Part shown: positions 12,942 through 23,384 of the stretch, piece by piece
Numbering within the stretch: the stretch's first letter is position 1
How the letters are laid out: each line of letters starts with the position of its first letter
Source: Thozetella sp. PMI_491
Lineage: Eukaryota > Ascomycota > Sordariomycetes > Chaetosphaeriales > Chaetosphaeriaceae
NCBI GenBank assembly: GCA_021432635.1
Contig: MU270057.1
Coordinates: forward strand, 310,001 to 374,000
DNA: 64,000 nucleotides
Direction: 5' to 3'
The notes under the pieces: generated by a model
The model's input: the letters and a program-made list of their open reading frames with translations, nothing else
Database searches by the model: none
What the model was told of the DNA's origin: nothing
Translations under genes and position numbers: made by a program

Positions 12942-13460
12942 ATGGGGGCGGCATCTCATCAATCAAGAAGGCCGACCAATCCACGAAGTCGCCAAATTCC
13001 CATGATGATCGCAGCCACTCTCGAGGATGGGTTCGGCCCCATTAGTGGCCGGGGTCTTGCCGAATGGGATAACATCCACGTTCACGACCTTTCCGGCCTG
13101 ATCATGCTTCTCGTTTCGCGGGCAGCTTCATCGGAGATCGACATTGACGAAACAGAGATCTGGGGTCCCAAGGCATACTACTTCGCCGAGAATGGAACCC
13201 ACCGATGGAGCAAGATGGCAGAGGTTATCGTTAACGAAGCACACAATCAGGGACTAGTTAGTGGCACTGAGACTCGAGAATTTTCTTTGGGACTTGCAAG
13301 GCAAAAGGGAACATTCGATTGGCTGTCATGGGGGTTAAATAGCAAGGGCGCCGCCCGTCGGGCTCGGAAGTATCTCGACTGGGAGCCCAAGTGTCCAAGC
13401 CTGCAGGATTGCATTCCCGAGATGGTGCGTGCGGAGGCTACTAGAAAGAAGCAAGCTTAG
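12690..13460 (+). pseudogene. NAD(P)-dependent epimerase/reductase relic (C-terminal half)
   Basis: The open frame 12942-13460 (172 residues) matches the second half of fungal NAD(P)-binding epimerase/dehydratase-like proteins. It carries PTNPRSRQIP, the hallmark EWDNIHVHDLSGL, YYFAENGTHRW and the closing ARKYLDWEPKCPSLQDCIPEM. The N-terminal Rossmann half with its glycine-rich NAD(P) loop is absent upstream. Only a short resembling piece (about 12690-12770) remains, separated by sequence with stops that could be an intron or decay. It is most likely a 5'-truncated host pseudogene; a short functional protein is less likely. Confidence 0.6.
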
Positions 13461-13899
13461 CTTCGGGCGAGACAGCAGAGTGTTGGATCGTGAAGTCCTG
13501 AAATTGGAGATCATTGCATAAAGGCCTAGAGAAACTCCTTCGCCGAGAGAGTGAGGATAGATTTCGGATCATCGTCTTGATATCAACTATAGTCGTATGC
13601 TCAGCTGATGTTGCTTGGTTTTGAGTCCAAGCTGCTAGCGGTCTACAATACGACCCATCATTCACAGCTTGTATTCTCCTCCCAAGCTTTCTAGCAGACA
13701 TTAGGAAATAGCACGGCTTATGAGATTCTATTCAAATTTCCCTTGATAATCTACACCTAGCCTATTGTTCTCTGAAACCAAAGTCATTTTTAAATCTCTT
13801 CCGATCCATGAAGCCCCCTATCCCGCAGAGCCACAATGGAAAGTGGACAAAGTCGATTAAAGAATTTAAAAGACCAACTCGAATACAGCTCTAACTAAG
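13461..13899. other. Gene-free spacer
   Basis: Tail-to-tail spacer between the epimerase relic and the heat-shock gene; nothing recognised. Confidence 0.5.
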
Positions 13900-14586
13900 T
13901 TACTGTTTCAGGACCTGCACGTGGCGGCGGAACTGCTCTTTGGGGGTCTTGGGCAGGTGGATAGTAAGCAGGCCGTCCTGGAGATTGGCAATCACAGCAT
14001 CTTGCTCGATAAGATACGGGAAGTTGAATGTCTGGCTGAATTGCCCGATATTAGCCTCCGTGATCCGGGACTTTGCGTTACCAGCAAGCTTGGCCCCTGT
14101 CTCGACCTCCTTGGTGGCAGGAGTCGCGGCGGCGCTGCCATTAGCGGGTGAAGCAGAAGCAGCCGCCTCCACGGTCACATCCTCGAGATCGTCCTCGACC
14201 GTGGGCTGGCGCTGACGCTGATTAAACTTCTCTGTATCCTGACCCATCTCAACTGTGGCATTCGGTGGCTGCGCAGCACTGCTGAGATTAGATGGCGCAG
14301 ATCCGGAAGCGTATGGCCGTCCAGCTTGGCCGCGAATGCGAAGCGTACGAGGGCCTGTGAAATCTATTTCGATATTGTCCTTGCTCACACCGGGGAGCTC
14401 GCCGAACAAGTCGTAAGCATCTTCATCCTGACTGATGTCAAATTTGGGCTGGAATGGTTGAAACGGGCTACGGCGACTGCGCCGATCGGATGACTGCTGG
14501 GGGTAACTCTCGAAGTCGTCCAGGAAGTGGAAGAGGGGAATCCTGGCAGGCTCCTGGGCCCATAAATTGCGAGTGAAAAAAGCCAT
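13900..14586 (-). CDS. Small heat-shock protein (Hsp20/Hsp30 type)
   Basis: A 228-residue intron-less alpha-crystallin-domain chaperone like the fungal Hsp30 proteins, which bind unfolding proteins in the cytosol under heat or other stress. After a 46-residue N-terminal arm, FQPKFDISQDEDAYDLFGELPGV starts the crystallin domain. A long charged, Ala/Pro-rich insert (about residues 90-170) interrupts it, as is usual in fungal Hsp30s. The domain closes with FNFPYLIEQDAVIANLQDGLLTIHLPK, including the conserved GLLTI(H)LPK end. A heat-shock-element-like TTCTAGAA sits about 200 bp upstream (14786-14793). Confidence 0.9.
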   Translation of the reverse strand: MAFFTRNLWAQEPARIPLFHFLDDFESYPQQSSDRRSRRSPFQPFQPKFDISQDEDAYDLFGELPGVSKDNIEIDFTGPRTLRIRGQAGRPYASGSAPSNLSSAAQPPNATVEMGQDTEKFNQRQRQPTVEDDLEDVTVEAAASASPANGSAAATPATKEVETGAKLAGNAKSRITEANIGQFSQTFNFPYLIEQDAVIANLQDGLLTIHLPKTPKEQFRRHVQVLKQ

Positions 14587-14785
14587 TTCGTTTTATTGCG
14601 AGGGAACAGTAGAATTCAAAGTCTATTTTGAGCTAGAATCGCGTTGCTGGTCTTAGAAAATTGGGCCTTTTTTCGCTGGAGGCGAGGCAGTTGGGTGCTT
14701 TTTATGTTGTTGCGCGAGACTTGGCAACATTTTCGCCACGATACCAGATTGCTTATGTATTAGAGATTTGCTATTGAAGAGTATA

Positions 14786-14793
14786 TTCTAGAA
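14786..14793. promoter_or_regulatory. Heat-shock element-like site
   Basis: TTCTAGAA forms the tail-to-tail unit nTTCnnGAAn recognised by fungal Hsf1, about 200 bp upstream of the Hsp30-like start. Another GAA lies 10 bp away in phase with 5-bp spacing. This is a candidate only. Confidence 0.4.
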
Positions 14794-14953
14794 TCTACTT
14801 ATCTGACCCCATGGCCTTGCTAGTTTTGTTTTACACCAGGCAAATTCGATGATGTGAGCGGTTGTTGGAATCCGCTAGAACTAAATCTGGCTTACGTAGC
14901 CCCGGGCTCACCTATTAGTTAACGTGGAAGACGGTCCAACTAATTTCAAAAAT

Positions 14954-14970
14954 CTAACCCTAACCCTAAC
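14954..14970. repeat. Interstitial telomere-like repeat
   Basis: CTAACCCTAACCCTAAC, just under three units of the fungal telomere repeat. This is too short for a telomere; such teloboxes occur in promoters and at old repair sites. Confidence 0.7.
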
Positions 14971-16469
14971 AAAGCTCAGCAGCGCGAGTTCGTGCGAGTC
15001 TCCCGGACGCGATGCCTCATTTGGACTAGCGGAACCTTCCGGGATCCAGCTCGCATCCGGATGTGGAGCGAAGACGGATAGCTTGGAGTTCCCAGTTGAC
15101 AACCAACGCTCATCTGTGGCGGTCAGTAGATCGTTCATCATCGCCCTCCGCGTCACCACACTGCAGTTGCCAGCAGTGTTGGTTTATTAACATCAGAAAT
15201 TGCCCGGGTTTGGCGAACATATGTGGCCGCGGTCATTGCTACAAAAGGCCGCCGGGACTAACGAACGCTTTGGATGTCTCCAACCTAGAGATCCCTGAAG
15301 TTTGACTGAGTCATCCTCCCCCAGGGACAGTATCCTTTCAAATCAAGCTGCTTCCCAGTCGTTGTTTGGCCCAACGCAACCAAACCTCATTGTTATAGCC
15401 ACGAAGAGCTAGGGTTCCTGCAGGATATAGCTCGTATCGCGAGAGCGGCTACTATCTAGCTGCATTTTTCGGAGCAGATCCTTTCTCTTTAAGGACGAGA
15501 TCGAGGCGATAGCCTCCGCTTCGACATGAAAGAGTTGCGATGCATCACCTAGTAGGACTCATCGTGCTTTTATCGTGTCGGTTGCTCTGCTAGATAAGGA
15601 CGATGACGATTCAGAGCTATTGTGATGCTCAAGGGAAGCACACCATGGCAACACCGGTACTTCATGATGAATATGTTTAGGATGGTGAGTGAACCCATAT
15701 GATACCTGACCTACCGCTGTAAGTTACTGTAAACTGCAAGCATCCTCAAACTAGAACAGTATTTTGACTTTGGGGACCAAGCAGTAGAATTCGTGGAGAT
15801 AAGGCTAGCCTATCGATCTATCTAAGCGGTCTTCAAAGCCATCGGCTATTAGAATTTGTCTGGATTGCTAAACTCAATTAGGTATAATCCACAATTAGAA
15901 TTCACGAACCGTCTCTTCTCTATTCCATTTAGGCACTAGATAATAGACAGAGACCTCGCCAGCTGTAAACTAGTAATAGCGCCTACGGCCTCTAATTGTT
16001 CTAAGGTCGAGCTGAACTGTGTACGTGGCCTTATCGTCTCCCCTTACATAAAACGCTGCGCTGATACGGCTAAGGACTGTGCATGACTACGAAATCCCGA
16101 GCCTTGTTAGCATGGTACTTACGGCTGGCGGGACAACTGCTCCACCAATACTTCATGTGCAATCGCATGCAGCCAGCGCCGACGCTGCGTATATGCCGTA
16201 GGCATCGGCAGTATAATTAATCGTTGCGGCAAATATCTTTTGTCACGCAAATCCATATGAAATCAGGGCTAAAAGACGAATAACCCAGAATCTTGCGGGC
16301 GAGGAGGTCCAGCATAGCCAAAACAGGCCAACCACGAAGATAGGACCGCCAATGCAAGCGAGTGGAAGTCGTAGAAATTCGGCATGCCTTCGAGATACTT
16401 GGACGCTAGACGTGGGGAGATGCGATCATAGAGAAGCCCAGCGGGTATAGACAAGAAGCTACCTACGCC

Positions 16470-18100
16470 CTATACTACAATACCACCGTTTGTCTTGGGG
16501 TGGGATTGCTCCGTAGCAACTCTCGTCTCACGCTCTTCGCGGCCTTCACCCTTAGAGTCAAAGTATGCTAAAAAAAAAAAGGTATAAGTTTCCGATCATC
16601 TACGAATCGTGAAGCGTGGTACTCACGCTTTTCCCCAAATACAGTTGTCCGCACTCCTTGGCGACTACCGTTTGGGTACTTGCCAGGGATAGCACGATGG
16701 ATTGTACATCGGTTATCCCACATTGCAACTGACCCAACTGCCCACTTCCAGCGGACGAGATGATCATCTGCCGAGTGAATGTGGAAGTTGGCAAATTCAA
16801 GCAATTTATCTGTGCTGCCGTTAGGATATGTTCGTAAGAGCTTCCGTGGGAATCTCAGATACCAGACTCAGCCTTCTTAAGCTCTGGGAAGGCGGTTACG
16901 AAGCCTTCGTTGATATTTAGAGCATTGAGTCCCGTAACGGGGTGCGTACGGACAGCAGGATGATGCGTGTCAATTGGCGGTCGGCTAGGGCCCACACCCC
17001 AGAGATCGAGAATAGTATCGTCTAGTCAATGACTCTGTCAACTGCCTGCCCGAGGAAATACAGTAGAAAAAGTGCTTACATTGCAGTCGAGACGTATGAA
17101 CTGCGTGAAGTTTGTCGAAAAGCCTTTTGTATGTGTCGCTCAATGCATCGTATAGACCGTATTGGGAAACCTGCCATATTGGGTCTTATTATCACTTCAG
17201 CCGTACGAATGGATGACAGCACCGAATTCCTACCCATGCAGTATCGCCTCCTACAGGAGGATGATTTTCCATTCTGAGCATAGAGTAGGACGGCGCTAGA
17301 TTGTGTTAGCTCCCGAATATTACCAAGGATATAGTTAACACGCGATGTTTTATGTGAACACTTACGGTTAATCTCGAAGGACGTGTCCGCATGCCAGCCT
17401 ACTAATGGCTGTGGAAGAATAAGCCTTCAAACTTCCTAGAACTAGCCTAGACCTAGAAGCGCGGGAGTGCTATCATACCCACGGAGTGTACACTGCATCT
17501 TGCCGGTAGTCGGAAGTGCTTCCCTTGATGGTAATATGCTATTACCTTAGTCACAGATCTGTAGGGAGAAATCGGGGACGTGAACGAACCCGAACTTCCT
17601 GGGAAAGGTTAGTCCAAAGTATAGTGGTTAATGAGAGAGCGAAGTCATGCCTTTTGGACGGGATGTTTGTCCAGGATTCCAAAATGCTCGAAGATTTTGA
17701 CTTGTTGATCCGTGGTCAAATCTTGATCGCGAAAGAACACAACCCCTCGCTCAGAAACCAACAGTGCCAGTTCATCCAGTTGTTGCTCACTGAGCATCGA
17801 GAGTTGTACATCTTCCAGGAGGGTGCCAATAGATTCAGTTAGGTCGGTTCGCTTGGCTGTAGTGAAGAGAGCTTTCTTCTCTGGGTCAGCGAAGAATGCG
17901 CGGTCCTTGGGTGGCTCAATCGGCTCTCTGGTGGGCTCGAAGGGAACCCAGTTTTTTATCTTTGGATTGAAACTCTGCATATGTCTAAGTAGTAGGTTCC
18001 GCCATTAGCTCAAATGATTCGGCTGATCACTCACGGAATGAATGACTGTTGGATATCCCGAGTCTGGGGAGATGTGCTTGTGAGCTTCAAGAGTCGCCAT
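16470..18100 (-). CDS. TauD/TfdA-type Fe(II)/2-oxoglutarate dioxygenase
   Basis: Nine exons are inferred: 18035-18100, 17651-17974, 17479-17538, 17366-17408, 17234-17295, 17080-17170, 16863-17021, 16627-16809 and 16470-16567. They total 1086 bp and give 361 residues, the normal length for the family. The iron-binding triad is present: His156 and Asp158 in GWHADTSFE, and His306 in WDNRCTIHRA. Arg322 (RQGVRTTV) sits where 2-oxoglutarate is held. Other family stretches include ERGVVFFRDQDLT, GGDTAWVSQYGLYDALS and HAVHTSR. The intron at 17539-17650 fits best with a GC donor; all others are GT-AG. The family includes taurine and sulfonate oxygenases, xanthine dioxygenase and several natural-product tailoring enzymes. 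Its place beside the triterpene cluster makes a tailoring hydroxylation possible, which is inference. Confidence 0.85.
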
Positions 18101-19153
18101 TATATCTGTACTACCTAGCTGCGGAAACAATCGTGTCAGAGAAGGCGTGGTGATATTGTCAGTCCAAATATAGTATTCTATTTCAAGGAAGTACAAGTTG
18201 AGAAGATCAGTTGAAAACTGTTTTAGAAGTGAGGACCAGCAAGTATGAGCAGCCTTGTAATAAAAGGATTACTCCTTTATACTATTCCTGTTGAAGTGGC
18301 AGAAATACGGTAAAGTGTAAAGTGTCGGAAATTTGAGGATAATACCACGGATCGGGTCAATCAAGGCGATGTCTATAGTATTGAAAGAGTAATGGTCGGC
18401 TGCATTATGTTTTATTCGGTATCTATATTTGGAAAAGGAGGTAGAGGCTATGGTAAAGCTGTGTCAGCCGGGAATGTGATAGAATGGGTGTGTTCGCATT
18501 AGCTTCCAATAGGGCGAGATGCAATGCAACATGTGCATCTTTGCGGGTCGCGATACCTTTGCATTCGCAAGAATCTAGCCACACAAGAGGTATTTGACTT
18601 ATCTTTGCTGACTGCTGATATGCTTACGATATGCTGCTGGTACTTTTGTAAATACCGTGCGCTCAATACTTGAAGTGCGTGAGAGGCGTAATATGGAGAC
18701 AACATCCTACAGATACCTAGTTGAAAGGTTACTGTCGGGGCACACCGAAGGTAGAGGTAGCCATTATCGAGCATCAGACAGTTAGTTTAGCGCACCTAAT
18801 TTCTCCGTCGCAACTAGCGTCGGGGCGCAGCTCATGTGCGATAATGTCTAGGATGCAAGCCGTGGTAGCAGAATCAGCGTGCCAAAGGCGTGAAGATAGG
18901 CAGTCAGCTAGGCAACACTACCCCTTGCCACTGTCCATGTCTTTGACACAATGGTAAATGAATTTTTGGGTCTCTCTATCTGTGATTTTGTCTAGATCTG
19001 TGCATCGGCATACCAGCGCTCCGTGGCCGGCCTCTCTTGGCTTCATGGAACAATTTGATAGTGTATTACTAGCAAGTGATATGGTCTAACAAGCGTAGCC
19101 TTTCGGGATCAGCAAGTGACATGATTCAACATTAACATGATACGTTGAACAAA
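18101..19153. other. Gene-free spacer
   Basis: Promoter side of the dioxygenase gene and 3' side of the sulfotransferase-like gene. No coding evidence found. Confidence 0.5.
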
Positions 19154-20117
19154 CTAATTAAGGCCAGTGCCTCTAAATCCAATCCCTAGTACAAAGGCAG
19201 CCACTAAAACGGCACTCCCGCCTAGCCGCCTTAACCTGTTCTGCCTCTTCCGGCTCAGAAGTCGCTTCACGGCGAACAAAAACTCATGCTTGTCAAAAAC
19301 ACGAGGGAACTCGTGTTGCGGAACAGGCTTCTGCAGAAATTGGCAGAGCGGATTCCATCCTTCCCTGGCATTAAAGACAAGTAGTCTGCCTTTCGGTATT
19401 GCAACCTTCACGGACTCATTGTGTTCTTCGTACCATCTTTTCGTATCAACTTCATCGCTCCCATCAGGCACATACTCATACTGCTGGCGGATCATATTGA
19501 GGAATGGCGAGTATTCGTAGCCCCAGAGCCAACCAAGCGGCCACAGCCAGCGGAGGAGTGATAAGGTCGGTCTAACGCTACGGGCAACGAGTCCTACCGT
19601 ATCTCTGTAAGATACGTACCACACCTCTGGTGAGTCACGGACCGAAAGAATGAATTTCGCGTCGGGGTATGCTTCTGCGAGCTCGCGATAGAATAAGGCA
19701 CAAGGTACATCGGTGGCTGCCTGTGCTCGACACCGTTAGCTCTCTAATAAGACGTAGATAGATGTTGGGTTTGGCGGAAATATTCACATTGTAATCGCCC
19801 AATACATTGTCCCAGCGGCTCCTAGGGATAGACGTTTTGTCCCTGAATTTTTGATTGAGAAACTCGATCCATTTAAATGCATCTTCGGGTCTTTCAGTGG
19901 GGATGGTTCGTGTGTGGTATACTTTGGGATACCCGAGTTGAACCAAAGCTTGCTGGAGAGCTGGTCCATGGAGTAAGCAGATCAGTATGGTCCATCTTGG
20001 TTCAAAGTATGGGGATAAGGGATAAGTACACGAAGTTCCTGTTCTCCCAAGCCCAACAACTATGACTTCAAGCGGCCCTGGCTGGCCTTGGCTCTGAGAA
20101 AACGTCTTGTTCTCCAT
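19154..20117 (-). CDS. Sulfotransferase-like P-loop protein with C-terminal anchor
   Basis: Exons 20030-20117, 19788-19960 and 19154-19720 give 828 bp (275 residues). It belongs to the fungal sulfotransferase-4-like P-loop family, often mislabelled in databases as an NAD-dependent epimerase. Seen are VIVVGLGRTGTSS, the 5'-phosphosulfate-binding loop expected to hold PAPS, then LQQALVQLGYPKVYHT, the LAEAYPDAKFILSVRDSPEVWY core and the C-terminal EGWNPLCQFLQKPVP motif. The last ~20 residues are a hydrophobic helix (GSAVLVAAFVLGIGF), suggesting tail anchoring in a membrane. Its neighbours are oxygenases and, 6 kb away, the cyclase-glucosyltransferase gene, so sulfation of a hydroxylated terpenoid is a possible role. 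The family is clear; activity and substrate are not known. Confidence 0.8.
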
Positions 20118-20728
20118 AGAGCTCGATAGGTACTACTAGAACTGTTTCTTAATAAAAGAAAGTCTTCCGAAAGCTCTATGTTCAAATGCTGAGCAAGAAA
20201 GATGCTGTGAAAGAATAACCGTATGAATAAGAGTAGAAAGCATAGGAACATGCCTGAGTTAGTTTAATTGATCAAGATAGTTCCAAGAGAGTTCCAAGAA
20301 TTTGACGATTTGTCACCCTGCATGGAATTTTGTTGTTCGTAGCGGCGATGTGTGAATAGAGCGCATTGCTTCGTTCCCCACGTAAGCGCTAGCGGACTTT
20401 TGACAACCCCATAACTATTTTATTTTCTTATCTTAGATGTTACAAAAGCGCAACTTTGGTACATATATTACCATGCATTTACTCTATTCCCATTTAAGAA
20501 GGTATGCTTACAGAAAATTGAGGTTCCGTTTTGTCACAAACGGTGTACACAATTCCGTTTTGCAAGAGAAATAGGATATGGGTATCTATAAGATTATTTT
20601 GCCAGGTACGCGGGGGAGATACTGTATTAGAAGTTTACACTGCTAAACCTGCAACACCTCTTCATTTAGCAATAAAGTGTTGACTCTAATTTACATTCCA
20701 AGTAACAGTCTCCAGGGCTATTGTCGTT
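20118..20728. promoter_or_regulatory. Divergent promoter region, sulfotransferase-like / P450
   Basis: About 0.6 kb of AT-rich DNA between two divergent genes, so a shared control region is possible. A duplicated 'TTCCAAGA(G/A)' stands near 20281-20300. No clear operator was found. Confidence 0.4.
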
Positions 20729-22590
20729 ATGTCGTTGGTCGAACCGCTCTTGTCTGATGGGCTGATCGCGAAAGCGACAAGATCCGTATTCTTAGCAGCC
20801 GCTATTGCACTCACTATCACTTGGACCAGCTGGCTTTTTACCTCCTGGAAGTCATGGCGTGACCTGGCTGCTGCTGAGCGAGCGAAGCCTGGAGAGAAAC
20901 GCCCACCTACACTACCGTCCGCTGTCCCTCTTATTGGACACGTCTTTCAGTTCATGCAGGACGGACATGGCTTCATGTCAAATGCAGCGTAAGTATTCAT
21001 CTTAACTTGCCTTTCCCTCGAGGCGTTTAGTTAATATGTATATTGCGACAGGAGGTACTTTGGACGCGGCGTGCCTGTTCGCGTGAGCTTGCTCACGTTC
21101 CCCAGCTATATGATATCAGGATCCGAGAGTGTGTCCGCCTTTCTCAAAGACCAAAGGAAACAGTTGTCGAGAATTCCGCGCGGCCTCAACTACATGGAGT
21201 ATGCTTTTGGTTGCCCACGCGAGTTTCTTCATGAGTTTAAGCCGCGCAAAGAAGTTGAGATTGAGCAGCAGATCCACACGGCCATGCAGACTCTGCTGGC
21301 CGGTCCTGGACTTGAGGTTCTTGCCGACAGGTACCAGGAGGAAGTTGCACGACAAGCGCTTTCTTCTAAGCAAGTAAGCGATGGTGACGGATGGACTGAG
21401 ATTCCAGATCTCTGCGCGTTTGTTGAGAAGCACGTCCTTGAGGGGGCAACACGCGCCTTATACGGTCCGCATCTTCTGGAGTTAAATCCAAGTCTTGCGG
21501 ATGACTTCTGGGATTTCAACAGTCGTGTTAAATCTATGTTCATGGGCGTTCCCAAGTGGATGAACCCATCCGCCGTACGGGCGCGGGACAAGATGACAGC
21601 GAACGTCAGAAGGTGGCAGCGCTTCGCTGCCAAAGAGTGCGATATCAATGAAATTCCCGATGATGTCGAGTGGGAGCCGTACTACGGGAGCAAATTTACC
21701 AGAGTTCGCCAACAGCTACTCACTAAGCGCAACATTATGGATGAGAGGGCTCGAGCCGCCGAGAACCTTGCGTTCATATGGGCGTATGTTACTCATGTCT
21801 TGTTGCTACGGTGATGTTTTAGATTGACCTTGGCCATCAGCTAATGCCTTTGGAACCCAGGACAAATGCGAATTCGGTGCCGGCTGCCTGCTGGTTTCTC
21901 CTCGAAACCCTCCACGACCCCTCTCTATCGAAACGCGTCCAGATAATCCTAGATGAAGCCAGAATCAAGTCCATGGCAGGATCCAACACGACCTTTGAGT
22001 TTGATATTACCAAACTCACCTCGGATACTTTGCTGCAGTCTATTTTCGCTGAAATCCTCCGACTTCGTGTAGCCGCGCTGGTGGTACGCGAACCTACCAC
22101 GGCAGACTTTTCACTGCCCGGAGGGTGGCACATTAAACCTCATGAGACAGTTAGTATGTCTACCCGTACCGAACTCATGGATCCAGGTATCTGGAACGCT
22201 GGCGACGTCAATGATCCCCATCCCCTGGACCAATTTTGGGCCGAACGCTTCATTGTGTACCCCGATGACCCAAGTAGTGGGCCTCTCAAGGAGCCTAAAC
22301 ATCGCGTCAAATCTAGAATCAACGGCTCCACCCCAACGAAGAGCGAACCATTCTTTTCTCTTGATGGGTGCACATGGAGCTGGGTGCCTTTTGGTGGTGG
22401 ACGGCAGCTATGCCCCGGCCGCCACTTCGCTAAGCGCGAGATCTTGCTCACTGCAGCCATCTTCCTGACGGCCTTTGAGATTGAGCTTCTCACAGATACC
22501 CTCCCAATGCCAAACAAAGGATTCTATGGCTTTGGTACTTTGCCTCCAGATGGCAAGGTACCTTGCCGTATCCGTCGGCGGCATCACTAG
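20729..22590 (+). CDS. Cytochrome P450, CYP7-like
   Basis: Exons 20729-20988, 21052-21783 and 21861-22590 give 1722 bp (573 residues). An N-terminal membrane anchor (VFLAAAIALTITWTSWLF) is followed by a Pro-rich hinge (RPPTLPSAVPLIGHVFQF), so this is an ER-bound class II P450. The ExxR of the K-helix is in FAEILRLR, and the haem loop FGGGRQLCPGRHFAK places the axial ligand at Cys515. The I-helix stretch reads NANSVPAACWFL, in place of the usual acidic-Thr pair; this replacement of the oxygen-binding Thr by a Pro/Ala pair recalls CYP7/CYP8-like P450s. The general look is of fungal CYP7B-like oxysterol or steroid hydroxylases, fitting a triterpene or sterol substrate. The specific reaction is unknown. 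Confidence 0.88.
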
Positions 22591-23384
22591 TTAGTGCGCA
22601 CTGAATTTAGTTCGGAAAGGTGCCCAAGCTCTTAGCCGGTATATGGTTATAGGTCACTTATCAAGCTGACATCCGGCCTTCATATTTCAATGTTAGGGAA
22701 TTTGATGCTATTATTGAAGTTTTCGTGAAGGACTATAGTATTCTATCAATCACGGCAATACCAGCATAGTAATGACCTAGAAATATTCTCTGTCGTAGAC
22801 ATTGCTGCCTATGGAATAGGAGACAAAAGGGACACTAGGTTTACTATATCCGCAATTCGAATTAATTATCCCGGCGAATCTCCTAACCATGTTGCCGTGG
22901 ACTATAAGATCTGCAGATAGACTAGAAAGTCCGTGTCCTTTCTGAAGTAGAAACGCTGAGCTTGGAACTTATCTTATGCCTCTAGACCGAAGCTCCATAC
23001 CAAGTATAGACAGCGAACATTTAATCCTACCGGAGTATTTTTTATAATAACTTAGTTACTGGACTTGATGTATGATGACTGAGTGCATCACGCCCCTAGC
23101 ATGAGATGGTATATTACCTCCTTCATTTATCACGGTACTCATCACAGTGCTCGGCATGAAATTCACAGAGTTGTTTATATGCTCGCTATCAAACTATTTC
23201 TATGAGTATATGAGTGTGATAGAGCTCCCTCTCTACTAACACAGATATCATAATGACTTTACTCCTATAGGAGATCTTTTCCGTAAATGTACCGACAAAT
23301 AACAATATACGTCTTGTTCTAGTACAAACAGACAAGATCTAACTATCCCATAGAATTATTTGATCCAACTGCATAAACCGGATG
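22591..23384. other. Convergent AT-rich spacer
   Basis: About 0.8 kb of AT-rich DNA between two convergent P450 genes. No gene, terminator or repeat stands out. Confidence 0.5.

Larger units (their letters stand above)
14587..16469. other. Long gene-free stretch
   Basis: Contains the heat-shock promoter at its left end, a short telomere-like repeat (14954-14970), and a run of 61 codons at 16269-16454 (-) after the dioxygenase stop that reads like a piece of a membrane transporter (SIPAGLLYDRISPR). That piece is too short to call. Otherwise I see nothing. Confidence 0.45.

Noticed and set aside
14954-14970. Telomere repeat as a chromosome end or fusion point
   Set aside because: Under three units and embedded in ordinary sequence; too short to infer a telomere.
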